A DNA stretch of 64,000 nucleotides. It comes from Medicago truncatula. Its lineage: Eukaryota > Streptophyta > Magnoliopsida > Fabales > Fabaceae. Where the stretch lies: the NCBI RefSeq assembly GCF_003473485.1, contig NC_053046.1, forward strand, positions 33,309,332 to 33,373,331, written 5' to 3'. Both the position numbers and the translations under genes were made by a program. This document shows positions 1 to 12,990 of this stretch, one piece after another (within the stretch, counting starts at the first letter, position 1; the number at the start of each line of letters is the position of its first letter). The notes below the pieces were generated by a model. It did not search any database and was not told the DNA's origin. It saw only the letters and a program-made list of their open reading frames with translations.

Positions 1-1089
1 AATTAGAAAAATGACCAGCAATTTTTTTACTGACTTAACAAGACTTTTATGAGCAGAGTTGAGTTTCTGCACTATATACAGAGATCAATAACAGGACTTT
101 TTACATTATATTTGCATCAGAGTGTGAAGGATGCATATTCTTATGGTTTCTGTTATTTTCTATTTGGATTGAGCTAATCATTGGTGTTGATCTAGTTAGA
201 TATTTTGCTCATTACATTAAGCTTAATCACAATCTAAGGGTAGAAAAAAGAAAAACTGCACTGCCTCCAGCAATTGTGCAGTAAACAGATTTTCGAGATA
301 TCTTAGCATTGTTCAAGCGCTCACTGTCCTCTTCCCTTCTGTTAGACATGGGCTTAGTTCGCTAATTTTGAAATTGACAACTATTCGGTAGCAAATGCGA
401 TACTTATGTTTGTAACTATGATGATGAGCTTGGTACTTTAGTCTCCAATTGTAGGACCCTTCTATGCCAATGCTATTATGCTAGTTTCACTTTAGCTTTT
501 ATACGTAGCCAAGTTAATAGAGTCGCTAATAATATAGTTTGACTCTGTCCCTATATCAGTCAAATATGTAAGTATCTTTTACTCTCCTTCCCATTATATT
601 ATATTGATACTATTATCTTGAATGAAATGATATGAAGTTGCTTTCCCTAAAAATTAAATACTAATCAATTTTTTTTTTCCAAACTAAATTTATTTATCTT
701 AAGATTACTTCGTCACATTATGTTTAGTCTCCTCTAACCATGTAATATTCTGTTGTTATATAAATATAAATCAAAGAGTGCAAAAATAATATGATAATAA
801 AAGGAAGTAACTACCAAAATTTTGAACGAATAGGTTTATTATAGTCTGCTAAATCACAAATATATTTATATTTTTTTATTTTATTTAGCATTTAAACATT
901 TTAAGAGTCGAACACTTTTTGAAATCTTTTATTAAAAGGATTTAACTACTATGCAACTCGAAACTGAAATCTAGACGCTTGAATATTAAGAGGTGGAAAG
1001 GGTTTCCAAATATAGAAAAAATTAGATAAATTAGATAAGAAGGATTTACGTGTAAGATTTGATTCCAATAATGTTTTTTATTTTAAAAA
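1..1089. other. Intergenic, no gene seen
   Basis: AT-rich spacer with no credible coding frame. Positions about 780-930 resemble stretches near 13,800-13,960 and 25,120-25,260, so they belong to a dispersed repeat. The first 30 bases weakly resemble sequence downstream of the second FTSH4-like copy (about 20,705-20,755), but too briefly to call a further copy. Confidence 0.5.
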
Positions 1090-1406
1090 TAAATAAAGTT
1101 TTGGTCTCGTATTTTAAAAATTGGTATTTTGGTCCCCCATTTTTTTTTCTTCTGAACTTTGGTCTCTCATATCATTTTTGGTTTAATTTTGATAATGAGA
1201 CATAAACAATTATGACATGAAAACACTTATTACGCGACACTTAATATCCAATCAAAAAATATACTTTTTTTTTTTGTTTTGTTACGATCAACAAATATAC
1301 TTCTAATAAGCATTGTCATCTCATAAATAAACAATCATAAAAAATTTACTAAAAAATGAGGGACCAAAAACACTTATTTTTAAAATAAGGGACTAAAACT
1401 TAAATT
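1090..1406. mobile_element. Foldback MITE, about 315 bp
   Basis: The left end (1092-1141) and right end (1356-1406) are imperfect inverted repeats of about 50 bp, built around AAAGTTTTGGTCTCGTATTT and its complement. No coding capacity. The GGTCCC-type ends are shared with the foldback elements at 36.5 and 49.3 kb. Confidence 0.6.
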
Positions 1407-1696
1407 AGTGAGATTAACGTAGAATATCTCATGCAGTTTTCATATTTTTATAATTACATTAGTAAGTGCTTTCTCCCGTCCTTGTTATAAAAACAATTGA
1501 TTGAGTTCATTGTGTATGTAATGCACACCCTCCGTTTTAAAATACATGACGCAATTTTATGATGTGCAATATTCACATAACTTACTTTGATCATATTTTT
1601 TAACTAATATATAAATACAAATGTTAGCATGTAAGATGTTGATTTGTCTAAACGAATATTTTCAAAATATCAAATTTTTATAATTTTTTATAGAGA

Positions 1697-1860
1697 AATG
1701 TTAATGAGTGCCTCAAGGGGACTCTTTAAGGGCTATAAAGAGCAAGTATTTATAAAAAATGTGAGTAATCAATGCATTGAAAATTGAAATATTTTACTTT
1801 TTTAAAGAATAATTGCTTGTTTTGATATGTTTAAAGAGTGCCCCGGGGTACTCGTTAACA
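1697..1860. mobile_element. Short palindromic MITE
   Basis: A 164-bp non-coding element. Its ends are imperfect inverted repeats of about 30 bp: GTTAATGAGTGCCTCAAGG at the left, and the complement of CCCCGGGGTACTCGTTAACA at the right. Confidence 0.5.
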
Positions 1861-2121
1861 AAACTCTTTTTTATAATATACTCCCTCCGTCTCATAATAT
1901 AAGCAAAAAAAAACTCATTTTTTTGTCCCAAAATACAAGCAAAAACGACAAACTTTTATCCTATTTAATCTTTTTTTTTTTTAAATATTTTTTTCAAGAA
2001 TTTTTTTTGTTTATTCTCATAAAATTAAATGCAAATTACATTCAACTTTCTCTCTCTTTCGTTTTTCCATAACCAATAGACAATGAAAATTGTTTTTACA
2101 TCTTCCTATAAAACGTTTTCT

Positions 2122-4221
2122 TTTTTTGAAGAAACTAAAATGAAATATATAACCACAAAAAAGGTCTTCCTAGCACAAGGCGTGCCAAGGAAAAAAACCT
2201 CAAAGTCAATACAAAATAATAGTACAGACAAGAGAACAAAACATCACCACAAAACAGCCCCTTACAACACACCCATTACCCTATGCCTAGAATAGAGAAT
2301 GAACTAAGCCACCAACCATGATAATTAAAGGGAAGGTTAGCATACTGCACCTTCAACCACTTGAAAGTTAACAACTTAATCCTATCCACCACCTCTATAA
2401 TAGGGCTATCCTTCGAATTAAAAAATCTATTATTCCTTTCCTTCCAAATTTCCCACAAAGTCGCAAACCATATCACCTGAAGAATAGATTGCCTCGACTT
2501 AGAGAAACCTCCTAAGAGGGTGAACTGCTTAAAAAGTCCTGTTACATCGAAAGGCATCACCGTAGCTATTCCAATCCATTGGAAAATGTAATTCCAAACC
2601 GAACCAAAAATATTACAATGTAAGAATAAATGATTAGATGTTTCAACAAGACCACATCCACCAACACAATATTGATCATCAACACCTAAAACATGCCGCC
2701 TATGAAGATTGTCCTTAGTCGGCAACCGATCACGAAGGAGACGCCACGCAAATAGCACCACCTTCAAGGGAACTTCCTTGTGCCACAAAGAAATCGACAT
2801 CACGGAATGATCAAGATGAACCTGCTCCATGATAGTTTTGTATGCACTTTGAACTGTATAACAAGACTTAGGATCCGCACTCTATTTCCAACCATCTTTT
2901 TTGTGAACCTGAAAAGAAACATTTTGAAGTAAAAGCCTAAGCTCCCCTACCAACTCTTCCTCCCACGCCCACAACCTTCTCCTCCACCTCCACGCCTCAC
3001 CCTCCTCCTCCCAACCTAACACTCTCATCGAAGCGACCGACTCCCCCTTCAAAACCGACAAGTCATACAACCTCCTAAACCTATCCCGGAGCAACAACTC
3101 TCCCACCCAAACATCCATCCAAAACAAAACATTGGATCCATCACCCAAGCTACGACTCACATGATTCTGAAACCACCCCTCTGCACGCAAAGCCGCTATA
3201 TTCCGCCACCACACTGACTCATTACGACCTCCACTACACAAATGACCTCCCTCCACTCCATTCCGCGCCGCTAACACCCTAAACCACAAACTATCTCTCT
3301 CCGTCAACACCCTCCAACACCACTTCCCTAATAAAGCTAAATTAAATTCTTTTATTCTCCTTACCCCCAAGCCACCAACCTCCTGACTCCGACAAACAGA
3401 ATTCCAATCAACCCAAATAATTTTTCTATGGTCTGCACTCCCCCCCCCCCCCCCCAAAAAAAAAAAAAAAAAAAAATATTCAAAATAGATTCAATAGAGG
3501 AGACAATACCTGACGGAGCCTTAAAAAAAGAAAGAGCATAAACAGGCAGAGACGATAGGACAGACTTAAGTAAAACCAAGCGGCCACCCAAAGACAAAAA
3601 TTTCGACTTCCAACTCGACAATCTAGAGTTAATACGATTAATGAGAGGCTTCCAAAACTCCATCCGACTAGCATTCCCTCCAATAGGCAAACCGAGATAC
3701 ACAAAGGGAATGGAACCAACCTTACAATTCAATGCCGTTGCCGCTTCCGCTAACCAAGAACCATGAACATTAACCCCCACCAAAAGACTCTTAGAGAAAT
3801 TCACCTTAAGACCAGAGAGTTCTTGAAATAGTAATAAGATAGCACGCAAAGCTCTAATATTCGCCCAAGATTTATCACATAATATAAGAGTGTCATCCGC
3901 AAATTGGAGATGCGACACCCCCACCGCATCCGAGCCGCCCACCTTAAAACCATTAAATAAATTATTTGCAACCAAAGCCTCCATCAGCACATGAAACCCT
4001 TCCGCCGCCAAAAGAAACAAAAAGGGCGAAAGAGGATCCCCTTGCCTCAAACCCCTATGTAAGGAGAACTCATCTGTAGGAGACCCGTTTACTAACACCG
4101 AAGCCGTTGCCGTCCCAACACAATCTTTAATCCACTTTCGCCAAAGAGTTGGAAAACCCATTTTCACCATGACTTCTTCTAAGTAATTCCAATCAACGGA
4201 ATCATCCGCAAATCGACGGAT
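2122..4221 (-). pseudogene. 5'-truncated LINE (L1-type) ORF2 remnant
   Basis: Minus-strand remains of a non-LTR retrotransposon ORF2. Positions 4170-3480 encode the fingers/palm of a reverse transcriptase, including a GLRQGDPLSPFLF block and the catalytic FADD box. Positions 3430-2882 continue the thumb/connection part (FWMDVW motif). Positions 2830-2276 encode the C-terminal zf-RVT-like Cys/His segment (CVGGCG … HLFLHC). The frame breaks at a homopolymer run (C then A, 3439-3476) and again near 2860. The endonuclease and ORF1 are missing, as expected for 5' truncation. A short T run at 2122-2127 is the complement of the poly(A) tail. Flanking copies of CCTATAARACGTTTTCT (17 bp) form the target duplication. 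The element is dead. Confidence 0.9.
3439..3476. repeat. Poly-C then poly-A homopolymer run
   Basis: About 17 C followed by about 20 A, inside the LINE remnant. It breaks the reverse-transcriptase frame. Homopolymer length may also be affected by sequencing error. Confidence 0.9.
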
Positions 4222-4637
4222 CCTATAAGACGTTTTCTAAAGAAAACACAGAAAACTATACTCCAAATTCTTATGTTTTAGTTTTCTTAAGGAGTTTTTC
4301 TATCATGTGCAAATTTGCACATGTTAAGAAATTTAAAATGGTAAGTTTGTCTTGGAACTTGTGTATTCTATATTAAATAGATAACTTTTTTAATAATAAT
4401 CGGTGTTTTTCAAAGAAAAGTTACTAGATTTAGTTTCCTTAACAAGTGCAATATTGCACATGTTAGACAAATCATTTCTTAATAAGTGTGATTTTTTTAT
4501 TTTTGCTTATAATTTGGGACGGGGGGAGTATAATGGTCAAAGTTGCGTATTGACATGTGTGCAGTGGTTGACTGCGACATGCATTTTGGAACGGAAGGAA
4601 TATCTAATATAGTACTAATGTGATGCATTAATTATTT

Positions 4638-4725
4638 TTTGGTTGGTGGTGGGCGGGGCTCAAACCCCAGACCTTGTATATATCATACATTGTCCATACC
4701 AACTGAGCTAAGTTCACGAGGACGT
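4638..4725 (-). mobile_element. tRNA-derived SINE
   Basis: Read on the minus strand it has a pol III A box (TTAGCTCAGTTGG) and a B-box-like GGTTTGAGCCCC, followed by an A-containing tail. It is flanked by an 11-bp duplication, ATTAATTATTT (4627-4637 and 4726-4736). It is too short and cannot fold as a tRNA, so it is a SINE. A decayed relative lies at about 32,215-32,300. Confidence 0.75.
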
Positions 4726-4762
4726 ATTAATTATTTAATGAACCTAAAAAATGAATTGTTTT

Positions 4763-4985
4763 TTATAAAAGTAAATTACACTCCCCTCCCCTCAAAGATG
4801 CTTGAATTACATTCCCCTCCCCTCTTATGTTAAAATATATACACTCCCCTCCCCTCTTATTCAAAACATTTTAGAATTTTTTTACGCCCCTCCCCTCTTA
4901 TGTTAGTATATTTTAACAATAGAGAGGAGAGGAGTGTAATTCAAGCATTTTGTGAAAAGAAAGTGTAATTTACTCTTTTTATAAT
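4763..4985. mobile_element. MITE with GTAAATTACACT ends
   Basis: Inverted ends ATAAAAGTAAATTACACTCC and its imperfect complement at 4955-4985 enclose several CTCCCCTCCCCTC tracts. Fragments of the same family occur at about 13,690-13,790 and 34,910-35,030. Confidence 0.6.
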
Positions 4986-7900
4986 AAAATTGGGAGGGAA
5001 TAGTAAATAGATAATAAGTCAACTAAATGTATGGGAGTGAGTTGAAATCAGTTAGAGGTTGGTTATTTCTTTTTACATTTCCATTTTCATCATCATCGTT
5101 ATTATCAAGAACGCCATTGATCACATTCTTGTTCCTCTCACATGGCGGCATCGACGCGTTTAATAACGCAGCAGCTGCTTACTTGTTCAATCCATCAAAC
5201 TCGAATGCAGCAGGTCACTTCTTTTCATGCTAGTGCTACCTATTCAATACATTATTATTATTTTTTTAATTTTTTTTTTTAATTTTAGGAAAACAGCTTC
5301 TTCATTCAATAGATTAAGCAACAAACATTACAAACAAATTGAGACACTTGAATTGGATTTTCGAAAATCAAACACAAACATAGATTGTTCAAAAGCCAAA
5401 AAGACATAACCAAACTAGCATCAGTTCAGTTCATTCAACCTGGCGATATAAGAATGAGAATCCACAGTCTTTTTTCCAATCCAGTTACGGATAATTTCTT
5501 TGACTTGTGTTCGCACAATTCAACTATCATTGGTCTCAAAATTGTCCAATTGAAAGCTGGTGGATGAGTAGAGAGATTGTTGCAATGGGGACCAGCCTCG
5601 TAAACTGGATACTTTGTTCCAAAAGACATAACCCTCATGGTGCTTTTTGTCAAACAACTAGAGTGCAGCCTTAAACCAGAAAAAGAAACTCCATGGTGGC
5701 TTTGGAGGTGGTCGAATGAGTGCCAAGAGTGCAGGTGTAGCAGCAGTAATGGATGCAACATTTTTGTCAAGCTTCTCATAGTTCGGTGGCGGTGGCTCGG
5801 GTGGAGGTCTTTTAGTCGAAAGAGGAAGTTCATGTTTGGCTTGCGGTGGCCAGAGAAGATCTCCTCTTGGGGTCCACACCACCATCAGATCTGGACTTTT
5901 GTTATGGTTGTCGCAAGCAGGAATGATGGAGGTCGTGGATAATGTTGGTGGAAGGGTTACAGTGGTGTGGGATGGCGTATGACCGAGGCATGATGGCAGT
6001 GAGGTGGTTATGGAGAAACATGGCCTTGAAAGGAAAGGGGAAGAACTAGGAACACCTAGGAGTGGTGACCCATATGGTCGGGGAAGGCAGATCACGATGA
6101 TCTGGGTTGTTTTGCCGCCGCTGAAATCATGTTAAGTTTTAGAGAGAAAACACATTGGCTATTTTTTCTTTTTTTCTTGAATTCGATGCAATGCAATACT
6201 GTTCTTAAACGTAAAACGAGCAAATTTCAATGCATATGTGCGATCAATACAAGTTCATCAAAACTATCTATAGATCATGTTTGGATAAATAGATTATTTG
6301 CAGATTATAGCACAAGCGCTTATGCATAAGCTAGTTTTATAGCAAAAGATAAATTAAAGTTAATTTACTTTTGTATATGCTATAAATTATTTTAGTAAAC
6401 TATATTAAATAACTTGAGAAAATAGGCTGAAAAAAGCTTGTGAAAATTGTCTTAAGATGTTTTCGTAAGTTCTTCCAAGCTTTAATCTTTTGCTTCAATT
6501 TTGATTATTCTTGGTATACTAATCAGGCAATTATCATAATTGGACTGCAATTTCCATCTCTGCTCTATATCTTGTATTACTTTTATTTGTCATATGATCT
6601 TATAAGTTATTTTTGCAGGTTGAAAGGCGTCAATCTGAATTCGGAAAGGTCAAAGAATTATTGAGTAGAAACTATGTATCTCACAACAAGTTTGAGGGCT
6701 GTCCAAGTATGAAACTTTTGTTCCCTTTTCATATTTAGTTCATGCCTATTTGATGTACCTAGAAAACTATTATTGGCTTTAGATATTGCTTTGATGCACT
6801 TACTTTCAAATTTATGTAGAGAATAGGCTTTTCATTTCCCAGTCCAGGTATCTAGGAAATCTGGTCCGACCGCTATGCGGTTCATCTGAAGCAGAGAAAT
6901 CCACTTCTCCTAAAGAACTTTACGATGAAAATGATCCTGAAGCCGTGATTAGGGCATTTGAAAGCAACCCGTCTCTTCATACAAATTATTTGGCATTTTC
7001 TGAATATGTTAAAGCATTAGTAAAAGTTGGTAGGTTGTCTGAAAGTGAATTTCTGAAAACTTTGCTAAGAGGTAACTATTTGGTTAGAATTGCTCAATTT
7101 CTCTTGTCTGTGTTTGCATGTGATTGTGCTTTGCTCTGTTTGACCATATTTTGTGGACCCTCTAACCCTGCTAAATTCCTCTGTGTATATGGTAAATCAT
7201 TTCATTTGTTTATTGCCAAGTGTCAACAATCCATTTATGTGGTAGCATTGATCGGAATATTTTTTTGGAGATTATGAAGTTTCATTAAAATCTTACACTT
7301 CTAATCATTCCGAAGAAGTGACTTACACTTTTATATTTGTTGCAATGCTGCAGGCCTTCAGTCACAATTATGATACCTCTTTTGACCTTTTATTTAGTGA
7401 TAGGAACAAGTATAATTTCATAAAACTTGAATTTCATGGATGTGTGAAATCATTAATCTTAAATAGATCCATGTTGGAGTCTGCAGAATTCAAAACTCGG
7501 CATTGCAATTATGCACTTGTCGAAGTTTGTTATTCTGCTTCTTTTTCAATCAGCTCTTGGAATATTCCTTTCTTTTGCTTATTTTACCGACCATAAAAGT
7601 TATAACCCGAGGTATATGAATTTTCAGCTATTTCTAATTCAGCGAAAAAAGAAGAAAGTAGTATAGGCGGCATTGCGGCTCTTACAAATGTCGGAGAACC
7701 TACAAGAGATGGGATTCTTGAAACTACAAGTGCTCCTACTGATATGGTCGCTGCATTAGAAGGTGGAAATTTCAAAGAGCAGTATGGCATACAATTTGGT
7801 TTATTGCAGTGGCCTTCCACTGAGTTTAATTCAATCATAAATCTGAATTTGATTTGCACATTCTCTGTTTTGTTATTCACCCTTTTTTTTTATATTACTT

Positions 7901-10191
7901 TTATGTACAAAGAAGTGCAGCCCAGTCTAGAGACAAGTACTAAACTTAGCGATATGAAAGGTGTAGGCGAGGCAAAGGCTGAACTTGAAGAAATTGTTGA
8001 TTACCTAAAAGATCCTAAGGTAGACTTTTCCAGCATTAATCCATGCTCTCTTGCAAGCATTTCTCGCACTCTAGCATGAAATAGTTATTTGATTTACATG
8101 TGTCCTAAGCTATTCCAATCTCGTTGATTACTTATTTGATACCACGAGAAGTTTTATTATTCTTTGGGCGTGTATATGTTGATACAAAGTTATTAAACAG
8201 TGATCATTATTTTGTTGATGAGAAAAAAGCTGTTTTAATGCAAACAGAAAAAAGTAAAAGTTGTTGATAAATCAGTTCTATTGCTCTGGATAATAATTTC
8301 TAAACAAATTGAATATATATAGCACACACACTTATCCTTATGCTTGCTTGACATTTTACCTTAGTTGGACTGAGTTAGTAAGCAGAAATAAATGTAAGGA
8401 GAGTGTGGCAGCGGCCGTTGACAGAAAAGCAGTAAGAAAAAGAAGAAAGGGGTTGGATGATGCTTTCTGACCAAGAAACCCCAAAACAAATTCTGCCAGA
8501 TTCTCATTTCTGTTTCTGTTTTTTGTTTCTTCAAATTTTCAAATTCTGCTACTTCAAATTTTTGTACATATTCTTTCTCCTTTTTATATTTTATGCTGTT
8601 ATTTTTTTATCTTTTTCTAATGCTGTATTATCTTTGAAATCAATGCTGCATTTACTTTCTTTCATACTTTTCAAGGTATATTATATATACTTTTTTTCAC
8701 GACCACATTCTAGCCTGTATTGTTCTGCACTATCTTTAGATAACTCTTTTCCCTTGTCACAGCACTTTACTCGTCTTGGTGGCAAACTCCCAAAAGGTAT
8801 TTTGATTGTTGGCCCGCCTGGCACTGGTAAAACAATGTTGGCGAGAGCTATTGCTGGAGAAGCCGAGGTTCCTTTCTTCTCAACCAGTGGACGTGAATTT
8901 GAAGAGATGGTTGTTGGTGTTGGTGCACAAAGGGTGAGAGATCTTTTTGCTGCTGCAAAAAAACGGTTGCCTTGTATAATCTTTATTGATGAGATTGATG
9001 CGTTTGGTGGAAAACTAAATTCAAACGACCAAATGTACATGAAGTTGACTTTAAATCAAATGCTTGTTGAGTTAGATGGACTCAAACAAAATGAAGGCAT
9101 AATTGTGATTGGTGCTACTAAGTCTCACAAGTTAATAGATGAGGCTTTGTTGAGACATGGGCGATTTGATCGCCTTGTTGTTGTTCGCAAACCTGATGAA
9201 GAAGGACGGCGAGAGATTTTGGAATATCACATGTCAAAGGTATGCTTTTACTCTTGAAAAATATTATCTTGGGTTGGATGGCTTAAGAACTTTTTGAGGC
9301 ACGTGTGAATGTGCACAATTTTGAGATATATTAAGGTTCTGGAATATAGAATTGTTAGAACTTAGAAGGAAACTTTGAATGTGTGTGCGTTTCTTACTCC
9401 AATACAATACAGGTTCTGAAGGCAGATAATGTTGATCTGATGAAGATTGCTCAGTTTACACCTGGGTTCTCTGGTGCTGGCCTTGCAAACTTGGTTAATA
9501 TTGCTGCCCTGAGGGCTGCAAAGGACGGTGCCGAAGCCGTGAGCACACTTGATTTAGAGTTTGCACTGGACATGATTATAATGGGAAGTCAGCGCAAGTC
9601 AGTTGTTATATCTGAGGAATCAAGAGAAAAGACTGCTTTCCATGAGTGTGGCCATGCCTTAGTTGCAATTTATACCGATGGTGCGAATCCAATTGACAAG
9701 GCAACTATTGTTCCTCATGGGGGATATCGTGGTAGGGTTTATTATTTGCCTCGTGACAAAGATGAGAACAGGCTCTCTCGTAAACGGATGCTTGCCAAAC
9801 TTGATGTTAGCATGGGAGGTCGGGTTGCTGAAGTGCTAATTTTCGGACAAAGTGGAGTTAATGCCGGTGCATGCTCAGATATTTTTAAGGCAACTTCTCT
9901 GGCCAGGAGAATGGTTACCAGATATGGTATGAGTACTGAAGTTGGACCCGTCAGTCACGATTACTTCGATAACGGGAGAAGTATGAGCTCAGAAACTAGG
10001 CTGCTTATTGAGAAAGAAGTGAAGAATTTGCTTGAGAGAGCTTGCAACAATGCAAAAACTATTCTAACCACCCATCAAAAGGAGCTTCATGTGCTTACAA
10101 AGGCTCTTCTGAAGCATCAGACACTTACAGGAAAACAGATTAAAGATTTACTTGCAAATGGGCAGTCACGTGTAGTCAAAGCTAAGGCTAA

Positions 10192-11010
10192 GTTTGGATT
10201 GATGATATGTGATGGAATGGAATGGAATGAAATTGAATAAATTAAAATTCCATTGTTTGGATAGTCATTAAAAGAGTGTACTGGAATGGAACTCAATGGT
10301 ATGTATTCCATCACTTACACTCATTTTGCTTACCATCCGATTTGGGCGGAATAAGATGGAATACTCAGTTAATTAATTTTGCAAACTACTAAATTACAAA
10401 TATATCCCTTACCTTCTCTACATAATTCTGTTCCCTCTATTCTTCACTTCAACAAGTTGTTTTTCTTCGACATATGCAGTGTGTTGGTCATCATTATAAA
10501 ATTTATCAATCGTAAAAGCATAACAGTTCTCGTAGTGATTAATTACTTGCTTGCGTTATTTTTTATTTAAAGAAAATAGCTTGCTGCACTTTTTTTGGTC
10601 AAGCTTGCTGCACTTTTTAATACCTGTTATTAATAATTAATTGTCATTGATCATTAGCTTTTTCCATTTCATCCTATTATATTCGAGTATAGTTTCAGAA
10701 AATGTAACTTCAACCACTTGCTATTATAATTATATGTTTTTTTGGTACAATAGTTATGTGTTTTCTAATCATTTTAATAGAATATAAATGCTTTACTTTT
10801 ATATATTAGTATTTTAAATTAAAGAAGGGTAAATTTGGAATAAAAAATTTATGACCCATTTCATTCCGTCAATAATCCAAATAATGAAACATAAATTTGT
10901 TCCGCTCCATCATAAAATATCCAAACAATGAAATGAGCTATCTATTCCATTTCATTCCATAATGTTCCTTTATGCTCCGCTCTATTACATTCCGTTCTAT
11001 CAATCCAAAC
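10192..11010. mobile_element. MITE inside the FTSH4 copy 1 last exon
   Basis: About 819 bp bounded by GTTTGGATTG and its exact complement CAATCCAAAC. Internal GGAATGGAATGG-type tracts extend the inverted repeat. It interrupts coding sequence that is continuous in copy 2 (compare 20,200-20,240). No clean target duplication is visible. No transposase frame, so it is non-autonomous. Confidence 0.75.
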
Positions 11011-11479
11011 AATGCAGCTGACGAGGCCGAGGCTTCATGTAACACTCCGTTTTCCCAATATAAAAATTTCATAAAAATAATCAGAGTATTCACATAAACG
11101 GAATGTCACATTCTTTTCTTAAAATCATAAACTGAATAAATAATTATTTATCCTTTAAAATTCAATAACAAAATCTTTAATACTTCGCAGCGGAATTTAT
11201 TCAATAACTAAACAGTCTTTGGCACAAAGGCCTCTTCATAAATGTCTCATAAAAATCCAATCTAAAAACATAGTCATAAATCTTCAAAAACAATACGTAA
11301 GGAATAGAAAAGCAATAATAAAGTTCTCATCCCGTTACGTATCAGAGCACCTAAGACACACGAGAGAGAAAGCTCACACGACAAATAATAACTTGGCAAC
11401 TTAAACATCTTTGACTCGACAAATGCGACTCCAACTTGACTATGCAACCTAGACCTCTTATATGCATGTGGTACCAATC

Positions 11480-11625
11480 TAGGGCATCAAGCCCCCAACG
11501 TATTTGAGCGTAAATAGGCTCTCAGGGCATTAAGCCCTCAACTTATTTGAGCGTAAAAAGGCTCTCAGTGCATCAAACCCTCAACTTAATTGAGCAAAGG
11601 CTCCAGGGCATCAAGCCCCCAACAA
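11480..11625. repeat. Tandem repeat of about 50 bp, three copies
   Basis: Imperfect units of the form AGGGCATCAAGCCCCCAACR followed by TTTGAGCGTAAA and GGCTCTC, inside the solo LTR. Confidence 0.7.
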
Positions 11626-12054
11626 TGAAATGCTAATGCATGGACTCGACCTCTTAACATCTTAAATCGACAACCTCTTATATAATCCAATAATTTGGAA
11701 CTTCATCATCTTAATCAACTTAGACCGACTCATACAACTTAGTTAAATAACAACAACAACACAACAGTATACAAAAACAGCATGACATAATAATATCAAA
11801 TCCAAGTCAACAACGTCTCAATTATTCACATATAATTCAAGTAATGCATATACAATTATATCACAATATAACAACATCAAATAATAATCAACATCTTAAA
11901 ACATCATATATACATATAACACTTCATCAATCATGGACAATATCGTATTCACAACATATACATACATATACTAATTCATCAATCATAAACAACATCATAC
12001 TCATAAACATATACATTCATATACTAATTCATCAATCATATTCAATTATTCACA

Positions 12055-12990
12055 GTGACCTACGTGCAGTAATTTGACTATAACTCAAGTTCTATAAATC
12101 CTTTTGAAGTCAAACCAACGGCATTAGAAATCTAACATTCATACCTACAACTTTCTTGTTTACACCTAAGACCAATTCTGTACCAATCAATACCAGTTTT
12201 CATTTCAAATTCGGACAAAGTTGTGCTGAAATTCATAAAAATTCATTGTGACTTACGTGCAGTAATTTGACCATAACTCAAGCTCTATAAATCGTTTTGA
12301 CGTCCGACCAATGGCATTAGAAAGCTAACATCCATAAATACAATTTTTGTGTTTACACCTAAGACCAATTCTGTACCAATCAATAACAATTTTCATTTCA
12401 AATTCGGACAAAGTTGTGCTGAAATTCATAAAAATTCACTATGACCTACGTGCAGTAATTTGACCATAACTCAAGCTCTATAAATCGTTTTGACGTCAAA
12501 ACCAACGGCATTAGAAAGCTAACATCCATACCTACAACTTTCGTGTTTACACCTAAGACCAATTCTTGACCTATCAATACCAGATTTCATTTCAAATTCG
12601 GACAAAGTTGTGCTGAAATTCATAAAAATTCATTGTGACCTACGTGCAGTAATTTGACCATAACTCAAGCTCTATAAATTGTTTTGACGTCAGACCAACA
12701 GCACTAGAAAGCTAACATATATACCTACAACTTTCGTGTTTTCACCTAAAACCAATTCTGTACCAATCAATACCAGTTTTCATTTCAAATTCGGACAAAG
12801 TTGTGCTGAAATTCATAAAAATTCACTATGACCTACGTGCAGTAATTTGACCATAACTCAAGCTCTATAAATCGTTTTGATGTCAGACCAACGATATTAG
12901 AAAGCTAACATCCATACCTACAACTTTCGTGTTTACACCTAAGACCAATTTTTGACCTATCAATACCAGATTTCATTTCAAATTCAGGGC
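12055..12990. repeat. 193-bp tandem repeat, almost five copies
   Basis: Units start with RTGACYTACGTGCAGTAATT at 12,055, 12,248, 12,441, 12,635 and 12,828, giving a period of 193-194 bp. The last copy is incomplete. Units are highly similar and lie within the solo LTR. Confidence 0.92.

Larger units (their letters stand above)
1881..4528. mobile_element. Stowaway-like element split by a LINE
   Basis: The left end CTCCCTCCGTCTCATAATAT (1881) and the inverted right end (…TTTGGGACGGGGGGAG, ending about 4528) are Stowaway/Tc1-mariner-type terminal repeats beside TA dinucleotides. The element itself is 1881-2121 plus 4239-4528. A LINE fragment with a 17-bp target duplication (2105-2121 and 4222-4238) occupies the middle. 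Sequence at 2030-2120 resembles the related element at the right window edge (63,743 onward). Confidence 0.65.

Noticed and set aside
4638-4725. tRNA gene
   Set aside because: A- and B-box-like motifs are present, but the sequence lacks a tRNA fold and has SINE-type duplications.
5658-6095. Minus-strand Pro-rich open frame of about 145 codons (PPPEPPPPNYEKLDKN …)
   Set aside because: It looks mildly coding but has no recognised domain, lies within the first intron of the FTSH4 relic and is overlapped by another frame. Left unannotated without transcript support.
12055-12990. CRISPR-like array
   Set aside because: The regular units are contiguous 193-bp tandem repeats with no spacers, inside a plant LTR.
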